Of a stretch of DNA of 64,000 nt, positions 1 to 13,189 are shown one piece after another (position 1 is the stretch's first letter; each line of letters opens with the position of its first letter). Below the pieces are notes generated by a model, which was given only the letters and a program-made list of their open reading frames with translations, ran no database searches and was not told the DNA's origin. The DNA is from Phoronis australis (lineage: Eukaryota > Phoronida > Phoronidae): positions 3,362,229 through 3,426,228 of the forward strand of contig NMRA01000001.1 of NCBI GenBank assembly GCA_002633005.1, written 5' to 3'. The translations under genes and the position numbers were made by a program.

Positions 1-1058
1 GAAATCGCAAAATTGTACGTAGTGACTTCTCTTTGTCGGCTGTGTTGACTTTAAGGTCAATATCTTCGCACAGGAACGTCTAATCGAAATGGTTTTTTTG
101 GCAAATTATTCATCATAAAAAGTTCTTTAAAATGATGTATTACATGTCTATTTACGTTTCTTAGTTTTGAAATAATAATATTTTGAACTCGCAGATTCGA
201 TTTGACAGAATTTTTACCAAAAATTTTGACACGAAAATGACATTTTCTCCGGAACCATAAGTCCAATTTAAAAAATTTTACTATCGTTATTTTAGTCTCG
301 AAAAGAGCTTTCTAATGATGTATATTACATGCACATTTTCTAAAATTTTTGAAAAATGCTGTCCTCCCTAAGAGTTGTGTCCCTTGGACTTTTTATTCAT
401 CAACATGCGTGCTAATTGTTAATTATAACTCCATGTGCATATATGCACGTTTCAATTGATTTTTGTCCTGTATTTTGAAATTCGTAACTTATTGTGGTGA
501 TGTACTATCACCCCCAGTGAGTATGCCTGTGGCATCCAGCCAGGCCCAGGCCCAGGGCCAGGGCACCCAATGGCCAATGGCAATGCCTAGCAGCAGACCT
601 GCCCAGGGTGCTTCCTTAGTTGGGTGCTTAAAAACTTACCATTTCTTTTTCTGTGAATTTTAGGCGTTCTGTCTATCTCAACAGTTCTTTTTTTACCCAT
701 TATTACAAGAGAATGGCATATACGACCTTACATACAGCTTAAGGTCCATAAGTTAGCCAACAATTTCAAATCTCATGCGACCTCAAAAACAAATATGGCG
801 CGTTCTCCGAAATAGGATGAACCAAGTTACATTTATAGAAATGTAGTGTAAATCTTCATTCGATCCAAATAAACTTTTTAACACTACATATTAAACCACA
901 TTTAAATATTAAAAAAGTTATGTTTATGCACAATAGTGGGTTTTTTTGTCGATATTGCTAAAATGTATAAAACAATGACTGCAGTAAGAAGCATATTGTG
1001 GGTTGTCTTTAAAGTGCGCCATATTTGATTTAAATTTCCGTGTTGTGTTTGTTGAAGA
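1..1058. other. AT-rich non-coding sequence upstream of CDIN1
   Basis: I see no gene here. A degenerate tandem duplication is visible: the segment around 118-170 (a run containing AATGATGTATTACATG) recurs in altered form at about 304-357 (AATGATGTATATTACATG), a period near 187 bp. A short CAGGCC-type reiteration lies near 539-565. The last stretch before 1059 should contain the CDIN1 promoter and 5' UTR, but no TATA box or other recognisable core element is evident. Confidence 0.5.
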
Positions 1059-4000
1059 ATGAAGCTGGAATTGTACCGTGAAATTCTCAGTCTAATGCGT
1101 AGTTATAGAACACGCAAGTGCCTGAAAGCAGTTTCTGAAAAATTTCCAGGGTATCTGTGGCGGTGTTTTACTAATATTTACTAAAATATTATGTGGAAAA
1201 ATCAAGTTTTTCCAGCTTTCAACCACATGCGTCCTCAGCTTCTGATCGTCCCCAATTACCAATACAGTGTATTGGTAATTGGGGACGATCAGAAGCTGAG
1301 GACGCCTGTGCTTTCAACCAACACTCGCAACAGAGACAGTTGTTGCAGCCCAACTGATGAGTGATGTGATGCCTGCACCAAACCGAATCTGATTCTGAAT
1401 CTGAATCTGGCAGCGTGAAGCTGCAAGATTTACCCTGAATAGATATCACAATACTTCATCACTCAGTCAGTGAAATGCTTGAATCACTAAACTGGCAAAC
1501 TCGAATTCCGATGCTACCTCTCCAAACTTTCTACATTGTATAAAATTGTCCACATCTCACCATTGCACTTTTAATTTCATAACATGCGCCACTTCAGAAT
1601 CCTTGGCTTCAATTTTGAAGTGCTTCAAGAAAGATAGCGATAATTAGAACAGCAACGATTTCAGGCCTGATAGAAAGGCCTCGATAGATTGAGCTGTCAC
1701 CATTTCTTCAGGCAGTTGAATGATTCCGGTCTAATATTGTACGTTGAAATAAAGAATACCTGTAAGAGCCTGTTTGACACACAATAGGTTGGAAGCACCT
1801 ACTATTTCTCCTTTGGATGTAAACTGTTGTAGAGGATTTTTCATAGTCTGTATTTTCTAGAAGATGATCTGCGGGTATTTCTGATAGGTTTGATGAAATG
1901 ATTTGACGCACTTCGATTTGGCATGGGTTGGTGAGCCAAACTGATGCCTGCACCAAACTGAACCTACTATAAGTTTCCAAATTACTGCCAGTGGTTTCTG
2001 GATTATTTAACACTTATCAGAATGGAAATTGACATAATGTGCACTCACGTATGCAGGTCATATGGATTAATGATCGCATAAGGAAAGTGCCCTGAGAAAC
2101 TATTGCGCACCACCCTGCACTCATTGTCGTCAATTTCAGTTCTGATAACCGATAGTTTCAGTTTGGATCACCAGTTGACCCATCCCAAATTGAAGTGCAC
2201 CAAATCAGTTTGGCGCAGACATCAGTTTGGGCTGCAACCGAGTCACCAGGAACAGGGTAAAGTTCAGTAGCTGTCTCAGAAAAATCTAGCCAAAATCGCA
2301 TGTTCTCATTTAAAATGCATGACAATACCTCACAAAGTCTAGACAGTGACCATCGTCTCTAACTGGCCAACAGAAGCCAGTAGAAGCTTTTCATGCCTCA
2401 GACTGATTAAAACGTCAAAGTCACGTTGTTATAAGTACCTTTTGCACATAGAGGGACACCTTAGGAGTCCATTGATATCTTTAATTTTTTCTAACTTGAA
2501 CAAACACTCCTGTTATCAAACTTTTTCTTTGAGCAATCCTTCGTTCAGTTCCCAAAATGGGAAACTGGCCACGCCAGGGGATATGACATCATACCACCTG
2601 CTGCACACTATGTACATAAAATGTTACAAGCTAATTTCTGTTTTTACTAGGTATATGTTCTATGTACCTAAGAAGTAATTGCTATTAGTGGCTGGCATTG
2701 TATGTGCCCACCCCAAAATTTATTTTCTATTATACAAGAGCCAAAACTTATACAACTTTTTATTCTCAAGTCATCTGCGTCTGCCATATGACAGCACGAA
2801 TAAATGTTATAATTTGATTTGATATGTTACAGGATATCTTACAGTACTCTTGGAAGTATCTTTGCACAAGATTATCAGGTAAAAGGTTTTTTCTAGTTTA
2901 GGAGTCCGTTTCATGAAACTTTTTGGTTGTAGCTTATTCCTTGTAATGCTCCAAGTTTATTGCCCCATCATCTAATGTTCCAGTCAGTGTATGACCTATT
3001 GTCCATCTCAGCAGAAGATACTACTTTCTCAGGTCAAGAGGTCATTCACAACTGTTGCTGTTATGATTGTACAATTAACTTACATGCTAAGGAGCAGAGC
3101 TAATCATTGCAATAATTTCTACCTGAAGACAAATCTGTCAAAGCCTTGATCTGTGAAATTTCTTAAAACCAAAATTAAGGACTGAAATCGGTATTAGCTG
3201 AGATTGATAGTTGAAGATTTGGTTTAAATAACAAGTGTTACCTAGTATATGACTGCCATTGTTATACTTGCCATTGGAATTTGCAGGCCAATTCCTTATA
3301 TCTGTGATTGATCAAATTATTTAGAAACACAACATGTGTGAATGAGAATTAGGTTGAAAATTGCCAAATGTCTTTAAGAATGAGTTTTGTTACGAAAATG
3401 ATCCACCGTAAATCACTGAACTGTGTCCAGTAAGTATCGTGATGTGGTGTTGGGGAATAACACTGCATGATGCAGGCCATGTGAGCCCACAAGGTACGTT
3501 ATTAGTGTAAAGGTCACCTATTTGCAGATTTTCTTGTTTTCACATTAACTAGTTGTCATTCCTTTTTAAAACTGAATCATTAACACAATTTAACATAGAG
3601 TTTTAGAAAGAGAAATTCAGATTGACTTTTGAATAAGTTCAGAAATTTTCAAAGTATGCTGGTGAGGCTTCTGATTTGTGTTGTTTTTTAATAATATGCC
3701 TTCATGTTTGCAACTGGTATGAGCCTAGCCATACCCTTGTCTGTCATAAATCAGTGCAATTTGTAACGTTTTATCTGTAGAGAAAAATGAAGAAGACTCA
3801 TCACAAGCATTATAACGCAGAAGTAATACAAGGTTATTATCACAGGTGTGCATAGAAATGATAATATAAATTGAATTCCTACTTTAAGTGCTGCGTCCTA
3901 TTTTGTTTAGCGTTATTCTTAGTTAATTGGGTTTCTTTGCCTGAACAGCTGAAAAACTAATTCCAGTTTGAAAGTTACCTGTCACTAACATAGTAGGTAA

Positions 4001-7000
4001 TTAAACCCCAAAGTTAAATCACCATTTATTTATGCTCAAGAGAAAGTTTCTTTGGGTTGGGGGTTGTATTTGGCCTAACTTAACATGGGGTTGTCGGCGA
4101 AAATTGCTCTGCTGTAGATTATTTCTTTCACGTAAAACATTTTCTGCCTATGGTTACTCACAGTGAACTTTGTGATTTCAGATTCTGTTTGTCTGTTCAA
4201 AATGAAGATGGTGATGGCGTACTAGTGAGATTGGCTGATGAGGTATGTTACCTCATGTTTTCTGCTAGAGGTTGTGGTGTTCTGTTTAGTAGACAATGCA
4301 TGTTTTCAGTACAATTAACAAGTATTGCATCTAATGAGTAGCTACAAGGTGAGACTTGTATACTTGAGGCAGTTAGCCGCCCAGTTAGGCGATGCCTGCG
4401 TTAGCCATCGCCCTGTTGTACTCTGGACATCTAGACGTGGATCATTGCCTAAAATATTCACAAGCTGTCCCGTATGTCTTTTGCTTGAATCAAGTGAATA
4501 ATTTATTTGGAAAATGTTATATTTTAAGTTACAAAGCTGTGTACGTGATGTAGATAAAAAGTCATGTTCACCACCAGTATGATTTACAGAGTTTAAACTT
4601 TAATATTAAAATAATTGCATTCATTCTTTCTCACTTGCTGAACCTCATGTTGTACACTAGATACTTGGCGACACAAACTATGATTCAGACTTTTTCATAC
4701 TTTATTAGAAATTGATTGCTGTGCCCAATCATTCAGTTCGTCGACAAGTATAAATGAGCAACCAAAAGGCAGTGTTGATCAAGCCTTTTACAGGTGGGTC
4801 ACTCCATAACTGTTGCAGGTTGTTTTCAGCTGCCGTTAATGGTAATCGCTTTCAGGTGCTTGGTGCAATAGGCTCGACTGAGCAGGCCACCTGCACTATT
4901 TTTAAATTTTTTAATCAGTTATAATCATGGCAAGGTAAAGTTTTGCTTTACTAATAATTTAAGATCTTCATATTTAGTCCGCAACTAGCAAGCAACCCCC
5001 TCTAACTTTAACAATTATAAGTTATGATGTAATTCGATGCATATGTTTTATTATAATCTAAATTTATTGCAGGTAGACCTGTCTCCCGCACTGCTGGCAA
5101 GGATGATAGTTGAACAGTATCTTGTTGAGACAAAGTACTCTGAGAAAAGTCGTAAGGCATTGACTGAAATTAATGTAGTCGTTCTGAATAATTTGACAAG
5201 ATCACTTTCGACAAGACAGTTATAGCAAACAAATTGTAAAAATAAAGTATTTAATTGGAAATAGTAACAATAACATCAGCTGGCATTACTAAGAAGTAAC
5301 ATGTACTTGAAACCGTACGATGGCCGCACAAATAAGAAAGTGACCCTGCAACTATGGCGATGACCAGCTACTGACTATATTTTCTGTATCTCTCACTTCA
5401 CTTTATGGGTGTTACCTGAGCTGTATGTTGGCACTTGCTGTAATTTGTAAATCATTATCCTGATGATGTTGATTGAACATGAACTTTTTATTTGTGTGGC
5501 AATCAATTTAATTGTACTTGAAAGTTATTTTAAAAAATATGTGAATTGTAAATTATATGGAGGCAGTCTTTAGCCAACACTAGGAACCAATATAAACAGT
5601 CCATCCATCTGTTGTCCACTGCACACATGGTCATCACATTCTGTACCTCTTTATGGCTCTGACCTGGGCGTCACAAAACTTTATAGCCGCCTTGACACCA
5701 ACTGACACAGTCTGCCAAAATTGCTCTCGCTCAATCCACCAACCAAGATTGCTGACAATTTCCACAATTCCAACAAATCAACACGCTTCCTTTCTACAAG
5801 ATGACTGTCTCTCGAAGCCACTGCTGTACTCAATGCTTCATAATGCACAACATACAATTGGCAACATTGTTTCAACTGAATGTGCAGACAACATGTACTG
5901 CATTTTACCGAGTAACATACCAGCGAGGATTAACATCATTTCCGTAACATGTCCTCAATAAATAATAAATTCTGTAATCTAAACTCACTTTGGATGTGAA
6001 CATACAGAAAAAGAACAGCTGCTTGGGAGCTTACCGAAGTCACACAGCACATGTCCACTTAGAAATGGGTAGGAAATCAACATGCAATGGCTATAAAAAC
6101 AAATACCCCAGCTCATAACATGACAACTAAGAAATCTTTGTTGGCATAGCAACAGTTTGAACACATTCTGTCTATAAGGATTGAAAGTTAACTTTGGTTT
6201 GAGCATAAGATAGATACAGTGTAGGGCAAAAGCAACCGTTCTTTTATTGCCATCTCCTCAACTTTCTGGTAAATCTTTGTCTAATATGAATTCTGCTTGT
6301 GTCAAGCCGTCATGAAAGAATGGCCGGTCATTTTGTCCGTGTACGTTAGCCTTGTTCTCCACTGTTTTATTTTTTTGTATTCGCTTGTTTTGTTAATCTT
6401 CCAAAAATATTCTTTCATCCAGCCCCTCGGAGTGAAGTCAGCCAGCTGATGAAGAACACAACCTTGATTGAGGACCCTCGCCTGTCACATGAGGTTCACA
6501 TGGTGAGTGTGTACTGTTTTAGCTATATACATGTATTCATGTCTTTTTTTCAATATCCGAAATTATGTAGAAAATATGCTCAGTAAAGCAAAACAAAAAT
6601 GATGGCTAACTCTGTTTTCGGATGCCACAGTTGGGTGAATGGGTCAATTTAATTAAATGAATCCTAACGTTTTTTGTAAACATGTTTTGCATGTTGGTAC
6701 GNCTGCTGTACTCAATGCTTCATAATGCACAACATACAATTGGCAACATTGTTTCAACTGAATGTGCAGACAACATGTACTGCATTTTACCGAGTAACAT
6801 ACCAGCGAGGATTAACATCATTTCCGTAACATGTCCTCAATAAATAATAAAGTCTGTAATATAAACTCACTTTCGATGTGAACATACAGAAAAAGAAAAG
6901 CTGCTTGGGAGCTTACCGAAGTCACACAGCACATGTCCACTTAGAAATGGGTAGGAAATCAACATGCAATGGCTATAAAAACAAATACCCCAGCTCATAA

Positions 7001-10000
7001 CATGACAACTAAGAAAGCTTTGTTGGCATAGCAACAGTTTGAACACATTCTGTCTATGAAGGCTGAAAGTTAACTTTGGTTTGAGCATAAGATAGATGCA
7101 GTGTAGGGCAAAAGCAACCGTTATTTTATTGCCATCTCAACTTTCTGGTAAATCTTTGTCTAATATGAATTCTGCTTGTGTCAAGCCGTCATGAAAGAAT
7201 GGCTGGTCATTTTGTCCGTGTACGTTAGCCTTGTTCTCCACTGTTTTATTCCTTTTTTATTCGCTTGTTTTGTTAATCTTCCAAAAATATTCTTTCACCC
7301 AGCCCCTCGGAGTGAAGTCAGCCAGCTGATGAAGAACACAACCTTGATTGAGGACCCTCGCCTGTCACATGAGGTTCACATGGTGAGTGTGTACTGTTTT
7401 AGCTATATACATGTATTCAAGTCTATTTTTCATTTAATATCTGAAATTATGTGGAAAATGTGCTCAGTAAAGCAAAACAAAAATGATGGCTAACTCTGTT
7501 TTCGGATGCCACAGTTGGGTGAATGGGTCAATTTAATTAAATGAATCCTAATGTTTTTTGTAAACACGTTTTGCATGTTGGTACGTAAGGCGCACGTGTG
7601 TGTGTGTGCACACGCATGTGCGTGTGTATAAAGCAAAATATATTGGATTTTCCGTCAAATGGCAGGAAGCTTTAAATTTGTGCCTGCCGAAGGTGATTTG
7701 TTGTTGATAATGAATCTAAGTTGTATTAATAAGTCATGTAAGATTCATTTGATCATGGTTATCTTATGGTTTTGTGCTGTTGGTTAACTAGCAGCAAGCC
7801 ACAACCGACAGTCTTCCACTGAACAACGCTTTCTCCATGTAAGTGGTGATTGTAAGGATAACTCTTTTTCAAATTAGTGCCATACACATTACATTTTGCT
7901 TGCCATATCTTCCAGTGCATCTTGTCTGATGACATCTATGGACCTCTCAGTGACACAGTCAAACAGTATCCTTTTCACGCTCAAGAGTAAGTGCATGCCC
8001 ATTGGGTGTTAAAAATTTTGTTGTTAAATGTGACTTGCCTGGTGTTTGATACAGAGATGCACATATCTTAAAGGGGGCAATAAACTCCAGCCTTCCGTCA
8101 AATGCCAATTTTCGACTTGGAGCTTGCTTTTATAAAAGCGGTCTCGTCTTGTTTCTTACTCAGCTTAGAATTGATTTCTAACCATGAGAGGAACTGGCAG
8201 ACCGTTACTGATTCTGGCCAACCTCATGAAATTGCTGATTAGTTTCAGTCGCTGAAGCCGTGTAACCGTCAGAAATTCCAGTTGATTTACTCTAACCAAT
8301 TTCAATTGAAACAAAGGATAAGAACAGTCCTGATGTTGCTTTGAAAGAATGAATATGCTAATGAAGAACATTTGTGTTATTAACACCAGAACGTGGTTTG
8401 TAGCGGCTGGAGGGAGGTTTTAGCTCAGATGTTGCATAGTGTTATGTAATTATGGATAGAACCACAGAGCTTGAAAATAGAAGTGCCACAATTTATAGAT
8501 GTATTGGACCATATTCCAAGATCTGTTTATTTGTAGCCTAGAAAAACAACATCACATTTTACCTCAAAAAAAAAAAAACTACAATGCCAATTTCCCTTTA
8601 TGTGTAACTTGTTTCCCTGGATCAGTGTTTTGTTTTAGGAGTTGTCAAAGTGGAGTCGTCTATTGTTATTGGTCGGTTATAAAAATAAGAAGAAATAATA
8701 AAACCTTCAGAAAATAAAATCAATAAAAACAATTATAGTTAAAAGACTGATTTCAGAAGTTCGTGACACAAATACCACCTTAACGTTATCAGTTCTGTTG
8801 GACATGAACATGAACTTTTACTGTTCAAAAAAGCAAAAGATAAAGGACTGGTATATTTAGGTAAGTGTTGTACAAAGGAGTACAGTGATTAGACCCTGCA
8901 TCCAAGCTTTTATTCGTAGATTCTCTAGCTTTGTATTTCGTGTCTATGAATTTTAAATACACAAGGGTAGTTTATACATGCCATGCCCTTCGTGTAGACA
9001 CTTGCTATTCTGATTGATACATTCATTCTCATTGATCATTTCAATTATCTGCGCCTATGTATGTGTCGGTGTGGCCATATTTGGAAGGTGCACTGTACCT
9101 GGATGAAGACGATAATGAGGGCAAAGAAGAAGTAGAATAAGAGGGGGTTGAAGAATTATAAGAACTTCTGTTATTTCAGTTAATGTTTTTGGTTTAGCTT
9201 TATGTATCAATATTGTTTATGATTCAATGTTTCAATGTGCTAAACCTTAATGGTGTTTTCCGGTCTTCGTATTTTCTTGTGTTTGATTTTCAGATGAGGA
9301 TCAAATGAGAGAGAAGGGTTACGATAAAACGCCGGACATGAAACTAGAGATACCTATTGGTAAGACTTGTAATTACAGTGCTGTGTGCCTAGCAAAATGT
9401 AAAGACAAACTGGTCTTTAAGTTTTGAAAGTTATTATGCAGTGCATTCAGGCATTAAGCACATACCTACAGCTGTGAGAGTCTTTCCTATGGTAAGGGGT
9501 GGCGAAGTGCCTCTAAATTTCAAAAAAATGTAAAGCAAAACACAAATACAATTATTATTTACTAAAAATAGGCGATTAAAGCAAATAGGTGAAGGTACTG
9601 ACTAAAATGATTCTTGTAACCTAATTGTGTTTTGTTTTAGCTGTGAATGGTTATGTTATCAACTGGATTGAAAGCAAAGCTTCGTTCGGTGATGAAGAAA
9701 GCCACAAGACTTACCTGAAAGATCAATTCTGGAGTTATTGGAACAGGTATGGCACTTATAATTCATGGTGACTGTATATTCATTCACCAGGTGGCGCTAA
9801 TGAATAATTACTCCTCTTTTAACAATTGAATCAATTGATAGCAGAAAGCAAGCATTTTTTATTCATATCTTAGAAGGTTTTTTCATACCCTTCAATTGGC
9901 TGTCTCATAGTTTTCTGACTCTGTTGTAGGTTTGGACCTGGGCTAGTCATTTATTGGTTTGGCTTCATCGATGAGTTAGATGTGAATCGTGATAAAGGAA

Positions 10001-10074
10001 TTCTGCTCATGGATCATTTTCCAGAAACATTTGTTACTATGAATCCACAAGCAGTCAATCCGTTGTCAAGGTGA
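1059..10074 (+). CDS. CDIN1: CDAN1-interacting nuclease 1 (CDIN1 / C15orf41 orthologue), 11 exons
   Basis: Spliced gene, 284 aa, close to my recollection of the human protein (about 281 aa). Coding exons: 1059-1150, 2833-2878, 3781-3845, 4182-4242, 5073-5148, 7303-7382, 7916-7965, 8793-8860, 9294-9359, 9641-9746, 9930-10074. All junctions are GT-AG and the summed length (855 bp) keeps one open frame. Each exon aligns in order with the vertebrate protein: the N-terminal helical region (residues 1-88), [12 protein letters not shown] at 89-100, GHEHELLL at about 160-167, then the nuclease core. The PD-(D/E)XK signature is visible as P193-D194 in KGYDKTPD and E212-S-K214 in [11 protein letters not shown], followed by [18 protein letters not shown]. 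In the known family the protein partners codanin-1, and mutation causes congenital dyserythropoietic anaemia type I in humans; the enzymatic substrate here is inference. Exon 6 is present twice (also 6423-6502) because of a duplicated block at an N join; its 80 bp length means both copies cannot be included in frame. The C-terminus ends in [10 protein letters not shown] and seems slightly longer than vertebrate forms. Confidence 0.95.
1229..1305. repeat. 77 bp perfect palindrome in CDIN1 intron 1
   Basis: Two 38 bp arms, exact reverse complements, are separated by the single base at 1267 (arm starts GCGTCCTCAGCTTCTGATCG). An 11 bp direct repeat GCTTTCAACCA sits just outside each arm (1215-1225 and 1310-1320). 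This could be a foldback insertion with target duplication, or a fold-over cloning or assembly artefact. Confidence 0.9.
1885..2250. repeat. Imperfect inverted repeat in CDIN1 intron 1
   Basis: The segment around 1910-1965 (GAGCCAAACTGATGCCTGCA and flanks) recurs in inverted, diverged form around 2160-2250 (CAGTTTGGCGCAGACATCAG). A third, direct copy of GATGCCTGCACCAAAC lies near 1369-1384. This looks like a decayed foldback element; no coding capacity is seen. Confidence 0.5.
5821..7585 (+). repeat. Direct duplication (5821-6701 and 6703-7585) joined by one N, containing CDIN1 exon 6
   Basis: Two blocks of about 881 and 883 bp are nearly identical, with scattered substitutions and small indels, and abut exactly at the single N at 6702. 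Block 2 begins with CTGCTGTACTCAATGC, matching 5821, and block 1 ends with GTTGGTACG, matching 7577-7585. The breakpoint at the N argues for an unmerged contig overlap or second haplotype rather than a genomic tandem duplication. Confidence 0.9.
6423..6502 (+). other. CDIN1: Extra copy of CDIN1 exon 6
   Basis: An 80 bp exon identical to 7303-7382, with the same AG acceptor and GTGAGT donor. It encodes the stretch from [10 protein letters not shown] to LSHEVHM. Because it lies in the duplicated block at the N join it is most likely an assembly copy. If real, it could only act as a mutually exclusive exon, since 80 is not a multiple of three. Confidence 0.85.
7586..7628. repeat. Degenerate (GT)n / (CA)n tract
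   Basis: Alternating purine-pyrimidine sequence (GTGTGTGTGTGTGCACACGC and similar) in CDIN1 intron 6. It starts right where the duplicated block ends. Confidence 0.7.
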
Positions 10075-10278
10075 TGGTATCCATGGTGATGAAATAGTGG
10101 AATGTGCTATCTACACTGTATCAAGTGGCGCCCTCTTTTGTGCTGTACACATAATGCGGTGTTTTGTCTCCATGAACACTTGCAGTGCCTGACTCTAGTG
10201 AAAGGTAGTTACTGCATTAGAAATGAAAGTGGATGGTAATGCAAACAACAGAGTTGTTGCCTTACGCAACATATGTTC

Positions 10279-10284
10279 AATAAA
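10279..10284 (+). promoter_or_regulatory. Putative CDIN1 poly(A) signal
   Basis: AATAAA lies 205 bp after the CDIN1 stop codon in AT-rich sequence. It is the first canonical hexamer downstream of the stop that I noticed. Confidence 0.55.
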
Positions 10285-13189
10285 AGTTTGAGCCTCAGTG
10301 ATTTTGAAATGGGGTAGGTGTAATGTATTCATGTTTTGGTTTGTGACGTAATGTTAAACAGACTATACCAACTGAAATTGATGTATTTATTTATAGTACA
10401 TTGTACATTTATGATTGTGACACCGCAACTTGTCATTCTATTGTTCAGAGGTTTCTCCCTGCAATGGATCTTATTGATGTTATTTTGAGTGTTCCTTTGG
10501 CAGTTCAAAAATGACCAACTTCAAAGTGAGATAAAATAGGAATGAATCTGTTTATCAAGTAGAAGTACCACACTATGAGCTCCATTCTGAGCACAGTGTG
10601 ATCAACTTGTTGTTCTGTACCCAGGTTAAAGGTCATTTTTGGCGTTGGGAGAACGGAAATTCGTCATTGGTTGAAAGCGAGCTCAATTGGCTCGTCTGGT
10701 GATGGCGAGTTATTTCATATGGCAAGAATTAGCTTAGTCTGTAGTAACAACAAACTGTCAGTTCTTTCCACACCCAAATCTTTTCTAACCTAAGTTTTAA
10801 AAATGTGAAGTTTATAGAAAAGGTCATAATTATTGGTCAACATGCCACGTGTGGCCACATCACGTGACCAAATGAATATAAGTCTGAAAAGGGGATATTT
10901 TTCATCTTATTGTAATGTAATTTCACCTAAATAATATAACTTGTGATACTTTTTCTTGCAGATAAGTCTATGTAAACTCAGTTATTCAATCCGACTTCGC
11001 CTATTTTTAATAATCGCCTGTTAATTTCATGCTCAAACCCTTGTGGGTTATACGTAGTTGTTATGTATAATGTATTATATATTGTTATTTATATTGAAAC
11101 ACTAAGGATATTTAGCTAGGTCCACCCAAGTCTAGCCATATCCTCGAATATGATTTCTGGGCAAATATAAAATTACAGTAGCTTGTTCCTTGCTGTGACT
11201 AGAAATGATTTCTGTCTGACAGTTTAGACTAGTACTTTTCACTGTGGTCAATTTGTGCACTGTGCCAGGTCTATTTATAATGACCTGAGTAAGCAACTGC
11301 TTAAAACTATTTTATTAAGAGTGTGAGTATCCTGAATCAAATGTTATTTTTCTCACATGGAAGGTGGTTCGTGTCAGGTTTAAAGCCAGGATTTTACCTC
11401 TAGACGTAAAGCTAGGTAGCCCTGGTTATGTCTCATTTCCAATTAAATGTTGAGATGAATGCTATTGGAAAGCTTAATTAGCATTTTAACATTTAATCAT
11501 TAAGTGGGAAGGAAGGAAGTCTTGTCTTTAAAGCTGTCTTAAACGTACCTCCTTTCAAAAATTTATTTAGGCCACCTAGTGATATGAAATTGTTCTCCTG
11601 TTGGCGCTTAATCAAATTAGTGGTGATTTCTGGGCGTGATAAGAATTGAGTGACATTTGGTTATTGCTTGAGGCAGAGCTCTACATATTGGTTGTCACGA
11701 TGGTCCATTTATGCACCAAATCTGTTCTTTAGCACTGACCAACTAACTCTTTTTTTCTCAGAAAACACTTCATGAACCCACCTTCTGCCAAACTCTAAAA
11801 ACAACTTGCTGTTGTAGAACTGGTGTTTGCTGGTTCCTTTTTCATCAGTATTTAGAGATTTTACGTTTAAGCAGATATGCGATTTCGTTATTGCTCAATA
11901 TCAGGTGCATCAATTTTGCTTGACCGGGGGTCATTTTAAGCACCCTGAGCGTGGCCGCAAGCAATGATGAACCTCACTTCTAATTCCGATAAAGAATTAG
12001 ATGAGACTAATGTTATAATGGCATGTGGTCTAAATCAAAAGTTATTACTTCAGTTAGCAGCAACTTAAAAAGCTATGACTTACCATGTATTGTCGCGGTG
12101 GACAAATTCAACCATAGACATCTATGTCTATGAATTCAACATTCATGTAGAAGAGGTATGATGTGGAAGTACCCGTTTTAGATACAAAAGTCATTGTGCA
12201 TCAAAATGTCGTTAAGCCTTAGCAAGACGTTGATAGTGTAAAGGTAAACTTTCTTCAAAGAAACTGCCGAACTAGTTGTTTTAACGAGACAATGCTTTAC
12301 TGGCAAAACATATCTTGAGATTATTGATGGATGGAATAGACTTATTGAAGTTATTAGCTTTGACCAGAGCGACGAAACAACTAAATCCGTTGTTTTTGTG
12401 ATTTTTAAGCGCCATCACGTCTGCTGTTGTGTCTCCAAGTACCATTACAGATTTTCATGAAATTTGGCAAATGACTAGTAGGTTTCTATCATTTGTACAG
12501 GTCTGACTCTGTAGCATCCCCTAATGGCAATTTTGTTTTTGCCCGTGGCTCTGCTGTGCGTGAATCCTACTTAATCTCAAGGTCACGTTTGCGTGAACTT
12601 GTAATACACGACGGAACTCGCTCGCTCAAATAATCGCGTTCACGTTGATAAAATTTGCACTGCACTAAAGCAAATTACATGTTTATAAAACAATGTAAAT
12701 CTTAATCAACCTCTTTCAATAAGGCCTATTGGCGATTTTATTCTTAATACATTCGCCCGATTCTATGGGACAAATTCCAGTTAAGGAGAAAGTGTGTAAC
12801 CGTGAGGCCAATAACCGCAAAATTCTTTAAAATGAACAAAACATTTCACTTCATTGACTTAATGAATATTCAATTCAAAGTTCACGCATACGCGATCTCG
12901 AGATTCAGCAAGATTTCAAATTCACGCACAGCAGCTCAACATCTACTAAGTTCCTTTATGGGTCTTCGTAAAGTTGGCAGGAGTTTCTAGCCAATGAGAG
13001 TAGGCCTAAAATTGATATGGATTTTGGGACATATCCAACTACTGTGGAGTCCAGTACACGCGCGCACACAGGGGGGCTCGACCGAGTTCCCCCATTTGGC
13101 GAAGTGGGCAAAAAAGGTCCGCCCCTGAGAGACAAAAAGTTCGAGAAAATGGGACAAAAGTCCACTAAATAAGGGCAAACGCGCACTTC

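Noticed and set aside
5985-7088. Pair of similar minus-strand 73-codon frames (6206-5985 and 7088-6867)
   Set aside because: They are the two copies of the duplicated CDIN1 intron block and lie antisense to it, so their similarity reflects block duplication, not coding conservation.
10650-10710. Possible extra copy of CDIN1 exon 10 (TGGTTGAAAGCGAGC...GGTGATGG resembling TGGATTGAAAGC...GGTGATG)
   Set aside because: The match is short, requires gaps, lacks the downstream DQFWSYWN part and splice sites, and is best explained by chance.
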